A stretch of DNA of 6,129 nucleotides from Planctomycetaceae bacterium (GTDB taxonomy: Bacteria; Planctomycetota; Planctomycetia; Planctomycetales; Planctomycetaceae): contig JAGQQB010000226.1 of NCBI GenBank assembly GCA_020426425.1, positions 1 to 6,129 on the forward strand, in the 5' to 3' direction. Each line of letters opens with the position of its first letter. Position 1 is the first letter of the stretch. Shown in pieces: positions 1-6,129 of this stretch. Under the pieces are notes generated by a model. The model was not told where the DNA came from. It saw nothing but the letters and a program-made list of their open reading frames with translations, and made no database searches. The position numbers and the translations under genes are program-made.

Positions 1-223
1 CCGCACTCCGGTTGTGCCGGTTCTGGGGGCGACATCGACGATCGCTGATTAGTCATCCCACGCCTCTTATGACGGGCGGACCAGAAATTCAGGTCGCAAC
101 AGCTTCGATCGCGTACAATTACCGGCACCTGACGAGGGGCCGCCGCCTCGCGCGGAACTCAGGTGTAAGAGTCCTATGGTCGGTTGGAAACCCATCATCG
201 TGGATCGTTTCCCAATCCGACGT

Positions 224-242
224 TTGATCGCGGAGCGATCAA
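224..242 (+). promoter_or_regulatory. Perfect 8-bp inverted repeat / hairpin in the transporter leader
   Basis: TTGATCGC at 224-231 pairs perfectly with GCGATCAA at 235-242 around a 3-base GGA centre, giving a 19-bp near-symmetrical element. It lies 49 bp before the preferred ATG at 292 and 25 bp before the alternative ATG at 268. As DNA it could be a repressor or activator operator; as RNA it could be a stable leader hairpin affecting mRNA stability or translation. There is no T-tract after it, so an intrinsic terminator is unlikely. The role is inference; only the symmetry is seen. Confidence 0.45.
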
Positions 243-243
243 C

Positions 244-253
244 GACAATTGTC
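244..253 (+). promoter_or_regulatory. 10-bp perfect palindrome GACAATTGTC
   Basis: GACAATTGTC is fully self-complementary and begins one base after the hairpin at 224-242 ends. A 10-bp palindrome alone is only modest evidence of a binding site. Its direct abutment to the larger inverted repeat, in a leader rather than in coding sequence, makes a compound operator or a two-helix leader RNA possible. It lies upstream of both likely ATPase starts. I do not recognise it as a known regulator's site. Confidence 0.3.
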
Positions 254-291
254 AAACTGCGTCCGGTATGGCCCGCGCCACCCCTCCGCCC

Positions 292-1050
292 ATGATCCAG
301 GTTCACCAGCTCACGAAGCAGTTCAATGACCTGCGCGAAGGGAAGGTGACCGTGCTGGATCACGTCAGCTTTGACGTGCAGGCGGGGGAAATCTTTGGTC
401 TGCTCGGGCCCAACGGAGCGGGGAAGACCACTTGTCTGCGGATCCTCAGCACTGTGCTGCAACCGACCTCGGGCCGAGCACTCATCGCCGGACACGACGT
501 CGCCCGCGAACCCGAGACCGTACGCGGGCAAATTGGGTTCATGTCCTGCAATACAGGCATCTACGACCGCATGACCGCCTGGGAAATGGTGGAGTATTAC
601 GGTCGGCTGTACGGCATCGAAGAAGAGGCCCTGCAGGCGCGGCTCGATGAGATCTTCACGCAATTGCAAATGAACGAGATCCGCGATCTGCTGTGCGCGA
701 AGATGTCGACCGGCATGAAACAGAAAGTCTCCATCGCCCGGACCATTGTGCACGATCCCCCGGTACTGATCTTCGACGAACCGACCTCGGGCCTCGATGT
801 GCTCGTCGCCCGGGCGGTGCTGCAGACGGTTGATTCCCTGCGTGAGAAAGGCAAGTGCATCATCTTCTCGACGCACATCATGCGTGAGGTTGAGAAACTG
901 TGCGACCGCGTGGCGATCATTCACAAGGGCCGCATTCTGGCGATTGGCACAATTGAAGAGTTGACTGCTCAATACGAACAACCGGACGTTGAAGAACTGT
1001 TCTTCGAACTGATCGAACGCTGCGAAAAGAACCTGCTGGCCACAAGTTGA
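292..1050 (+). CDS. NatA-type ABC transporter ATP-binding protein
   Basis: Cytoplasmic ATPase subunit of an ABC-2 type exporter, 252 residues, a normal length for the family. Visible motifs are Walker A GPNGAGKT (39-46), signature MSTGM followed by KQKVSIAR (138-150; NatA/DrrA-like STGM in place of LSGGQ), Walker B VLIFDEP (158-164) with catalytic Glu163, D-loop SGLD (166-169) and switch His195 in STH. The Q-loop position in IGFMSCNTGIYDR carries Cys86 instead of Gln; related NatA proteins also deviate here. Start choice: ATG at 292 gives the typical N-terminus MIQVHQLTKQF. In-frame ATG 268 would add eight residues (MARATPPP), and TTG 184 would run through the leader palindromes; none has a good Shine-Dalgarno. 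Its stop is 4 bp before the start of the permease gene, so the two are almost certainly co-transcribed and form one complex. The substrate cannot be told from sequence; sodium export is only the role of the namesake NatAB. Confidence 0.95.
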   Translation: MIQVHQLTKQFNDLREGKVTVLDHVSFDVQAGEIFGLLGPNGAGKTTCLRILSTVLQPTSGRALIAGHDVAREPETVRGQIGFMSCNTGIYDRMTAWEMVEYYGRLYGIEEEALQARLDEIFTQLQMNEIRDLLCAKMSTGMKQKVSIARTIVHDPPVLIFDEPTSGLDVLVARAVLQTVDSLREKGKCIIFSTHIMREVEKLCDRVAIIHKGRILAIGTIEELTAQYEQPDVEELFFELIERCEKNLLATS

Positions 1051-1054
1051 CCTG

Positions 1055-3424
1055 ATGACCTGGAAGAACGTCAAACTGATCTTCCTGCGGGAAGTTCGCG
1101 ATCAACTGCGAGACCGTCGCACGTTGTTCATGGTCGCCGTGTTGCCCTTGCTGTTGTATCCGTCGCTCGGCATCGGACTGGTGAATCAACTTGTCTCGAT
1201 GAACGAACAACCTCGGACGGTGTTTGTACTCGGTGCGAAGGATCTTCCCGATCCACAGCTATTCACCGAGGACGGGTTCGCTCCACACTACTTTGCCAGC
1301 AGCGACGACGCGCTGAAACTGCGCGTCGTCACGCCCGACACGATCGACTCGCTCCCGGAAGGAGACCGGCCAGCGATTGAAAAATTCTACCAATTCGCCG
1401 ATCGGCATCAGGACGATCTGCGACAACTCTCCGTGCTGCAGGAAGATGTCCGCAACAGCACCTCGAACGATCCTCGGCGACTGCAACAGGAAGCGGCACT
1501 GCGGGAGAAGATGCAGCCGTTGTTTGCCAACGGTAAAGTTCAGATCTTGATGGTCTTTCCTCCTGATTTTCATCAGAACCTGACCGCGATGGAGGCGCGC
1601 CTGGCCGCAGGACAATACTCCGAAGCCGCCGAACTCGCCGCGCCACGACCACTTGTGGTCCACAATGGGGCCGACGACAAATCAGAGATCGCTTTCCAAC
1701 GCATCCGCGAAGCACTGCGCAGCTGGGAAGAAGACCTGCTCCAGCGACGACTGACCAATCTTCATCTTCCCCGACATCTGCCGCATCCTGTTCGACCAAT
1801 CGGTGCCGATCTGGCGAAGGCGGAGGAGTTTGCGGCGAACATGTGGTCGAAGGTCTTTCCGGCGCTGCTGGTCATCATGTCAGTCACCGGTGCGTTCTAT
1901 CCGGCCATCGATCTCGGGGCAGGTGAGAAAGAACGCGGCACGATGGAGACGCTGCTCATTTCCCCGGCAACCCGCACGGAAATCGTGTTGGGTAAGTTCT
2001 TCACGGTGATGCTGTTCAGCATGGCGACTGCGCTGCTCAACGTTGCCAGCATGGGGTTCACCGGAGTCCAGATGGCCTCCATGATGGGATCGCAGTCGCC
2101 GATGCTCGGGGATATGTCGCTGCCATCATGGCCGGCGCTCGCCTGCGTGGTCCTCGTCACGATTCCACTGGCTTCTCTCTTTAGCGCCCTGACGCTCGCC
2201 ATCGCCATGTTCGCGCGCAGCAGCAAGGAAGGGCAGTACTACCTGTCCCCGCTGCTGATGGTCACACTCGGATTGACGATGTTCTGCTTCAATCCAACCT
2301 ACGAACTTGACCCATACAAGAGCGTAATGCCGGTGGTCGGACCGTCACTCTTGCTCAAAGCCCTGTTGCTGGGCGACATGCCGACGCACCAGTTGCTGGC
2401 GTACACAGTGACCGTGCTCACCGCGAGTTGCTTCTACAGCCTGTGCGCACTCTGGTGGGCAATTGAACTCTTCCAGCGCGAAGACATTCTGTTCCGTGAG
2501 TCGGAACGATTTGATCTCAGGTTGTGGGTGCGACACCTGCTCCGTGATAAGGAACCGACACCCACGATCGGCGAAGCGATCCTCTGCTTTGTGATGATCG
2601 CCGTGCTGCAGTTCATCTTCCTTACACGCATGCCGGCGATGCTGGGACCAGACGCCAGCGCGACGGCGTATTTGAAAGTGCAGATCATCTACCTGATTGG
2701 CACCGTCGCCGTTCCGCCGCTCTTCATGGCGGTGATGCTGACGTCGCGTCCTTGGAAAACGCTGCGATTGGGGTTCCCCGGTTGGGGAATGCTGCTCGTC
2801 GGCGTCGTGCTGCCGGTCGCGCTGCAGCCGGTCTCACTCGAACTCGTCAACAGCCTCGACTGGTTCTTCCCCCCCATGCCCGCTGGAATGAATCGACTGA
2901 TGGAATCGATGGCGGACAATTCGACACCTCTCTGGCTGTCCTTCGCGGCGTTCGCCATCGCGCCGGCCATCTGTGAGGAGCTGGCGTTCCGAGGATTCAT
3001 CCTCAGCGGACTGCAACGGAGTCGCCACAAGTGGGTGCCAATTCTCGTCTCGGCGGTGCTGTTCGGCGTGATTCACCTGATTCCGAAGCAGATCTTCAAT
3101 GCCGCCTTGCTGGGCATCGTGCTCGGACTGCTGGCCACACGCAGCCGCAGCCTGTGGCCGTGCATGCTGTTCCACGTCGTCTACAACGGGCTCCAGGTAC
3201 TCTCGACACGAGCGAAACCGGAGTGGTTTGAGACCGGTGTCGCCGATCTGTTCTTCACCGTCGAACGCTCGGGCGATGCATTCGCCCTCCGCTACGACAT
3301 GCCGCTACTGGCCGTTTCTGGACTCGTCTCCGCGATCCTGATCGCTGGACTGTTGAACGGTCCCCCAACCACCAGCGATCCATCGCTGCAGCTCGACTCA
3401 GAACCAAATTCATCGCCCGCCTGA
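1055..3424 (+). CDS. ABC-2 (NatB-like) permease fused to CPBP intramembrane protease
   Basis: A 789-residue inner-membrane fusion. The N-terminal half is an ABC-2 permease: membrane segment 1 at about 24-44, a large hydrophilic, helix-rich extracytoplasmic domain at about 48-262, then hydrophobic segments near 266-286, 312-335, 360-386, 395-412 and 447-470. The family hallmark EKERGTMETLLISP lies at 291-304 and a PVVGPSLLLKALLLGD loop at 426-441. After a charged linker (about 471-505) the C-terminal half is a CPBP (Abi/CAAX) protease with about eight further hydrophobic stretches. Its motif 1 is EELAFRG (641-647; Glu641, Glu642, Arg646), motif 2 FGVIH (670-674; His674) and motif 3 HVVYN (707-711; His707, Asn711). 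All expected catalytic residues are present, so the protease half looks active. The tail after about 770 is polar and probably disordered. The ATG lies 4 bp after the ATPase stop. This domain pairing is known by name in planctomycetes; cargo and protease substrate are unknown. I see no frameshift that would suggest two separate genes. Confidence 0.95.
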   Translation: MTWKNVKLIFLREVRDQLRDRRTLFMVAVLPLLLYPSLGIGLVNQLVSMNEQPRTVFVLGAKDLPDPQLFTEDGFAPHYFASSDDALKLRVVTPDTIDSLPEGDRPAIEKFYQFADRHQDDLRQLSVLQEDVRNSTSNDPRRLQQEAALREKMQPLFANGKVQILMVFPPDFHQNLTAMEARLAAGQYSEAAELAAPRPLVVHNGADDKSEIAFQRIREALRSWEEDLLQRRLTNLHLPRHLPHPVRPIGADLAKAEEFAANMWSKVFPALLVIMSVTGAFYPAIDLGAGEKERGTMETLLISPATRTEIVLGKFFTVMLFSMATALLNVASMGFTGVQMASMMGSQSPMLGDMSLPSWPALACVVLVTIPLASLFSALTLAIAMFARSSKEGQYYLSPLLMVTLGLTMFCFNPTYELDPYKSVMPVVGPSLLLKALLLGDMPTHQLLAYTVTVLTASCFYSLCALWWAIELFQREDILFRESERFDLRLWVRHLLRDKEPTPTIGEAILCFVMIAVLQFIFLTRMPAMLGPDASATAYLKVQIIYLIGTVAVPPLFMAVMLTSRPWKTLRLGFPGWGMLLVGVVLPVALQPVSLELVNSLDWFFPPMPAGMNRLMESMADNSTPLWLSFAAFAIAPAICEELAFRGFILSGLQRSRHKWVPILVSAVLFGVIHLIPKQIFNAALLGIVLGLLATRSRSLWPCMLFHVVYNGLQVLSTRAKPEWFETGVADLFFTVERSGDAFALRYDMPLLAVSGLVSAILIAGLLNGPPTTSDPSLQLDSEPNSSPA

Positions 3425-3427
3425 AGA

Positions 3428-3445
3428 GGGCGGGGCCCTTCGCCC
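3428..3445 (+). terminator. Weak hairpin just after the permease stop
   Basis: In plus-strand RNA, GGGCG (3428-3432) pairs with CGCCC (3441-3445), and two G-U pairs extend the stem to 7 bp around a GCCC loop. It begins 4 bases after the stop of the permease-protease gene, within the 95-bp spacer between convergent genes. There is no following U-tract, so it is a poor intrinsic terminator. It could be a 3'-end stabilising stem or chance in GC-rich DNA. The rest of the spacer to 3519 holds only a 4-bp stem (ACGC 3459-3462 with GCGT 3467-3470). Confidence 0.25.
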
Positions 3446-3519
3446 GGTCGGCGCGATAACGCAAGAGCGTCGAAGAGTAGTTCACTCCATTGGACGCAGC
3501 GGACGGATGCTTGTCGCGG

Positions 3520-4551
3520 CTACAGGTTGGTCCAATCCAGCACGACCTTGCCGCTCTCTCCTGACCGCATCACCTCGAAACCGCGCTCGTATTCGTCGGC
3601 GGAAAAACGGTGGGTGATCACCGGGGAGATGTCGAGCCCCCCCTGCAACATCACGGTCATTTTGTACCAGGTTTCGTACATCTCACGCCCGTAGATCCCC
3701 TTGATCGTCAGCATGTTGAAGATCACCGTGTTCCAGTCGATCGCGACTGGTTCGGCAGGGATGCCAAGCATGGAGACTTTCCCGCCATGGCACATGTTCG
3801 CCAGAAGATCGCGGAATGCCTGCGCGTTGCCGGACATTTCCAGGCCGACGTCAAAGCCCTCCTTCATGTCGAGTTCCTCCTGCACGTCGGTGAGGCTCTC
3901 GTGACGTACGTCGACTACCCGGGTCGCACCCATTCGCTGCGCGAGTTCGAGCCGCCAGGGATTGACGTCGGTTACGACCACGAATCGCGCTCCGGCATAC
4001 TGAGCCACAGCCGCCGCCATACAGCCAATCGGCCCGGCTCCGGTGATCAACACATCCTCGCCGAGCAGATCAAACTGCAGCGCCGTATGAACGGCGTTTC
4101 CGTAAGGATCGAAGATCGACGCAATATCGAGGTCGATGTCCGGCGCATGTTGCCAGACGTTGGTTTGCGGGACCGAGATCAACTCAGCGAACGCGCCGGG
4201 CCGATTGACGCCGATCCCTTGCGTGTGGGCGCACAAGTGCCGCCGTCCCGCCCAGCAGTTGCGGCAGTGACCGCACACCACATGCCCTTCGCCGCTGACA
4301 ATCTGCCCTGGTTCGAAGTCTTTCACGTTCGAACCGACGTCCACGATCTCACCGACGAACTCATGCCCGACCACCATCGGTACAGGGATCGTTTTCTGTG
4401 CCCAGGCATCCCAATTGTAGATATGTACGTCGGTGCCACAGATGCCGGTCTTGAAGACCTTGATCAGAACGTCATTCACACCGAGGCAGGGGGCGGGAAC
4501 CTCCTCCATCCACAAACCAACTTCCGCATGCCGCTTGACCAACGCTTTCAT
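3520..4551 (-). CDS. tdh: L-threonine 3-dehydrogenase (zinc-dependent)
   Basis: Oxidises L-threonine to 2-amino-3-ketobutyrate with NAD+, in the cytoplasm. The 343-residue product matches the roughly 341-residue E. coli Tdh I recall nearly motif for motif. Catalytic zinc residues are Cys38 (TGICGTDVHIYNWD), His63 and Glu64 (VVGHE). The structural zinc cysteines are Cys93, Cys96, Cys99 and Cys107. His90 in SGEGH, linked to threonine specificity, is kept. The Rossmann motif GAGPIG is at 171-176, with Asp195 (VVTDVN) fitting NAD+ preference. IKGIYGREM (283-291) and FDPYGNAVHTAL (147-158) are further Tdh hallmarks. The ATG at 4551 gives the canonical MKAL start; the frame stays open about 74 codons upstream, but that part is low-complexity, unconserved and overlaps the FAH gene. 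The start has only a weak GAAAG upstream. The gene follows the FAH-family gene by 65 bp on the same strand. The usual partner kbl (glycine C-acetyltransferase) is not in the window. Confidence 0.96.
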   Translation of the reverse strand: MKALVKRHAEVGLWMEEVPAPCLGVNDVLIKVFKTGICGTDVHIYNWDAWAQKTIPVPMVVGHEFVGEIVDVGSNVKDFEPGQIVSGEGHVVCGHCRNCWAGRRHLCAHTQGIGVNRPGAFAELISVPQTNVWQHAPDIDLDIASIFDPYGNAVHTALQFDLLGEDVLITGAGPIGCMAAAVAQYAGARFVVVTDVNPWRLELAQRMGATRVVDVRHESLTDVQEELDMKEGFDVGLEMSGNAQAFRDLLANMCHGGKVSMLGIPAEPVAIDWNTVIFNMLTIKGIYGREMYETWYKMTVMLQGGLDISPVITHRFSADEYERGFEVMRSGESGKVVLDWTNL

Positions 4552-4616
4552 GATTGTGCTTTCAGAAGGGAAACGTTGACGCTGGGAATTCTCATGCCCG
4601 GATTGTTGCCGGACCG

Positions 4617-5474
4617 TCAGTCTTTGACCACTGGATTCATCAGCACACCGATGTTGCTGATCTCGATGGTCACGATGTCCCCATTTTCGAGCGAAAACTC
4701 GTCGTCGGGAATGATTCCTGTCCCGGTGAGTAACAGCGCACCCTCGGGAAACTCGTTCTCGCGTCCCAACCAACCCGCGAGATCTTCGAGTTCGCGATGC
4801 AACTGATCGAGACTGGTTTCCCCGCGACAGACCGTCTGGCCATCCCGCTCGATGGTCAACTCGATCGACACTTGCTCCTTCTGAAGTGGTCCATCAACCA
4901 GCACAATCCAAGGTCCGACCGAACAGCACTGCCGATACACCTTTGCCTGAGGCAGGTAAAGCGGGTTCTCGCCTTCAATATCCCGGGCGGACATGTCGTT
5001 GCCGATGGTGTAACCGACGATGTCCATGTTCGGATTGAGCACCAGCGTGAATTCCGGTTCCGGGACTGACCATTGACTGTCAAACCGCACCCGGACTGGT
5101 TGCCCGGGATGCACCATGCGACGGGCGGTCCCTTTGAAGAACAGTTCAGGACGATCGGCGCTGTAGACTTTGTCGTAGTGCGACGCGCCCGATTCCGATT
5201 CCTCCATTCGGGCGACCTGACTCCGCTTGTACGTCACCCCCGCCGCCCAGACTTCCTGGCGATCGACCGGCGCCAGCAGTCGCACATCGGCGAGTGCGAC
5301 CGTGACCGACTTGGGAAGCAGCTCTTCGACCACTTTGATCGGCTTCTCGCTGTGCAGAATGTCGGTCAGCGAACTCACTGGTCCATCGCCGAGCGGCAGC
5401 AGACGCACGGTTTCGTCTTCAACGACGCCAGTGCGAATGGATCCGTCCTGAGTACACACCTTGGCCAATTTCAT
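4617..5474 (-). CDS. FAH-family enzyme, probable 2-keto-3-deoxy sugar-acid dehydratase-like
   Basis: A 285-residue cytoplasmic enzyme of the fumarylacetoacetate hydrolase (FAH) superfamily. Residues 1-70 form a short N-terminal domain and the catalytic fold runs from about 74 to 283. Metal ligands expected for the family are seen as Glu139 and Glu141 in PEPEF and Asp160 in GNDMSARD (158-165). Other landmarks are FFKG (112-115), Lys178 followed by GP (187-188), TGTGI (250-254) and the closing GD...E...NPV (265-282). The stretch WAAGVTYKRSQVARMEES (76-93) and the ligand spacing recall the AraD1/GguC and KdaD type dehydratases of 2-keto-3-deoxy-pentonates rather than true fumarylacetoacetases, which are longer. 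This subfamily call is from memory and is inference; acylpyruvase, isomerase or decarboxylase activity remains possible. The ATG at 5474 overlaps the stop of the upstream pseudouridine synthase gene by 4 bases, and tdh follows 65 bp later. No frameshift or missing ligand is seen. Confidence 0.92.
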   Translation of the reverse strand: MKLAKVCTQDGSIRTGVVEDETVRLLPLGDGPVSSLTDILHSEKPIKVVEELLPKSVTVALADVRLLAPVDRQEVWAAGVTYKRSQVARMEESESGASHYDKVYSADRPELFFKGTARRMVHPGQPVRVRFDSQWSVPEPEFTLVLNPNMDIVGYTIGNDMSARDIEGENPLYLPQAKVYRQCCSVGPWIVLVDGPLQKEQVSIELTIERDGQTVCRGETSLDQLHRELEDLAGWLGRENEFPEGALLLTGTGIIPDDEFSLENGDIVTIEISNIGVLMNPVVKD

Positions 5475-5485
5475 GAGTTCAACCT
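5471..5485 (-). promoter_or_regulatory. ATGA stop/start overlap with weak ribosome-binding site
   Basis: Read on the minus strand, ATGA at 5474-5471 holds both the ATG of the FAH-family gene and the TGA of the pseudouridine synthase gene. An AGGT (5485-5482) lies seven bases before the ATG, inside the last codons of the upstream gene, and is the only Shine-Dalgarno-like element near it. The arrangement fits translational coupling by terminating ribosomes and fixes the start of the FAH-family gene. Confidence 0.6.
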
Positions 5486-6129
5486 GCGATGGGTTTGTAG
5501 TGCTTCCAGCGTCCGCTGCATGTCCTCAGGCAGCGGGGCAATAAATTCCATGATCCGTTCCGACACCGGATGCCGCAACTGTAACCGGTACGCATGCAGC
5601 GCTTGTCTCTGAATCAATACTGGCTGATCTTCCGCGATTGCGGCAGATTCCGTTGACGGTAGTAGGTCCTGCAGTGCCACCGCCCCATGCCCGGCATACG
5701 CCTTGTCCGCCATGATCGGGCAACGCAAATGCAGCATATGCACGCGCAGTTGATGCGTCCGCCCGGTCTCCGGCAACAACCGCACGTAGGTGTAACCACG
5801 AAAACGTTCGAGTACCTGATAGAAGGTGATCGCGTCCTTACCGCCGTCATCAGGGCCGCACACCACCATCTTCTCGCGGGCCTTGGGATGCACCTTGAGA
5901 TGCGCCCGAATGTAGTCCGACTCCATCGGCAGGCTGCCGCGAACGAGCGCTCGATACTCCTTCTTGACCTCGCGGGCTTCAAACTGCCGCGTGAGGCGAT
6001 TGTGTGTCTGGTTGTTTTTGGCGATCAGAATGACTCCGGTGGTGTCGCGATCGAGACGATGCACAATGCCCGGCCGCAGTTGCCCAGCGACATCGCTCAG
6101 TCGATCGAAATGATGCTGTACCGCCGCCG
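5471..6129 (-). CDS. RluA/RluD-family 23S rRNA pseudouridine synthase (5' end outside window)
   Basis: Isomerises specific uridines in RNA, usually 23S rRNA, to pseudouridine. The window holds the C-terminal 218 residues; the frame is open to the right edge, so the N-terminus (and any S4 RNA-binding domain) is missing. Counting visible residues, the catalytic motif HRLDRDTTG is at 23-31 with Asp26 as the expected nucleophilic aspartate. It is preceded by RPGIV, as in RluD-type enzymes. KKEYRALVRG (55-64), PETGRTHQLRVHM (119-131), DKAYAG (141-146) and QALHAYRLQLRHP (175-187) complete the family pattern. A stretch of about 28 residues (147-174) between DKAYAG and QALHA seems longer than in E. 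coli enzymes. A GTG at 6064 is in frame but would start at the active site, so it is not the start. Which of RluA, RluC or RluD it matches cannot be settled without the N-terminus. Its stop overlaps the FAH-family start. Confidence 0.94.
   Translation of the reverse strand, partial: AAVQHHFDRLSDVAGQLRPGIVHRLDRDTTGVILIAKNNQTHNRLTRQFEAREVKKEYRALVRGSLPMESDYIRAHLKVHPKAREKMVVCGPDDGGKDAITFYQVLERFRGYTYVRLLPETGRTHQLRVHMLHLRCPIMADKAYAGHGAVALQDLLPSTESAAIAEDQPVLIQRQALHAYRLQLRHPVSERIMEFIAPLPEDMQRTLEALQTHRRLNS

Larger units (their letters stand above)
1..291. other. Leader region upstream of the ABC transporter genes
   Basis: No convincing complete gene is seen here on either strand. Two plus-strand frames are open from the left edge and stop early: one at TGA 46-48 and one at TAG 50-52. 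Either could be the last 15-16 codons of an upstream gene cut by the window, but that is too short to choose or name. From about position 53 to the ATPase start the DNA looks non-coding. It holds a TACAAT at 114-119 without a recognisable -35 partner, a GC-rich 5-bp inverted repeat (CGAGG 133-137 with CCTCG 146-150) without a T-tract, and the two palindromes listed separately at 224-253. Long frames crossing this region on the minus strand are shadows of the ATPase gene. Confidence 0.6.

Noticed and set aside
114..119. TACAAT as a -10 promoter box
   Set aside because: No TTGACA-like hexamer lies 16-18 bp upstream and there is no extended -10 TGn, so it cannot be told from chance.
133..150. 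GC-rich inverted repeat CGAGG...CCTCG as a terminator of an upstream gene
   Set aside because: The stem is only 5 bp with an 8-base loop and no T-tract follows.
184..291. Longer ATPase starting at TTG 184 (or ATG 268)
   Set aside because: The added residues resemble no ABC N-terminus, the TTG form would translate the leader palindromes, and no ribosome-binding site supports it. ATG 268 is not excluded but adds only MARATPPP.
67..1074. 335-codon open frame on the minus strand opposite the ATPase
   Set aside because: It mirrors the ATPase gene, runs into the leader and shows no recognisable domain. The plus-strand frame has every ABC motif, so this is a shadow.
4598..4612. CCGG...CCGG hairpin in the spacer between the FAH-family gene and tdh
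   Set aside because: A 4-bp stem around a 7-base loop with no U-tract in the direction of transcription is too weak to call a terminator.
4552..4773. In-frame 74-codon upstream extension of tdh
   Set aside because: The extension is low-complexity and Arg/His/Gln-rich, overlaps the 3' end of the FAH-family gene, and the canonical MKAL start at 4551 gives the family's usual length.
3610..4806. 398-codon open frame on the plus strand opposite tdh
   Set aside because: It lies antisense to a near-textbook Tdh, is rich in His, Arg, Asp and Pro as expected from a shadow frame in GC-rich DNA, and crosses the tdh/FAH spacer without any family motif.

Overview
This window looks like an ordinary stretch of a moderately GC-rich (roughly 58% by eye) bacterial chromosome, most likely from a planctomycete. 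That placement is an inference. It rests on the ABC-2 permease fused to a CPBP protease directly behind a NatA-type ATPase, an arrangement I associate with Planctomycetota, and on the near absence of strong Shine-Dalgarno sequences. No rRNA, tRNA, insertion sequence, CRISPR array, integrase or phage gene is visible.

Layout: positions 1-291 are a non-coding leader, possibly with the last few codons of an upstream gene. Just before the first gene it holds a perfect 8-bp stem hairpin and, 1 bp later, a 10-bp palindrome. Two plus-strand genes follow, 4 bp apart: a NatA-like ABC ATPase (292-1050) and a 789-residue NatB-like permease whose C-terminal half is a CPBP (Abi/CAAX) intramembrane protease (1055-3424). 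A 95-bp convergent spacer follows, with a weak hairpin and no T-tract.

The rest is on the minus strand. Read in its own direction it begins with an RluA/RluD-family pseudouridine synthase cut by the right edge of the window (5471 to beyond 6129). Its stop overlaps the start of a fumarylacetoacetate-hydrolase (FAH) family enzyme (4617-5474) in an ATGA overlap. After a 65-bp spacer comes a very well conserved L-threonine 3-dehydrogenase, tdh (3520-4551). All three point the same way and could be one transcription unit whose promoter lies outside the window.

How the genes fit together: the plus-strand pair should form one membrane exporter, with the ATPase driving the permease half and the fused protease half probably acting on the cargo or on a membrane protein. 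The minus-strand group mixes rRNA modification with catabolic enzymes. Tdh would oxidise threonine to 2-amino-3-ketobutyrate, but the usual partner kbl is not here. The FAH-family enzyme resembles 2-keto-3-deoxy sugar-acid dehydratases. Nothing here is clearly a new system. The best second looks are the permease-protease fusion with its large extracytoplasmic domain, and the twin palindromes ahead of the transporter operon.
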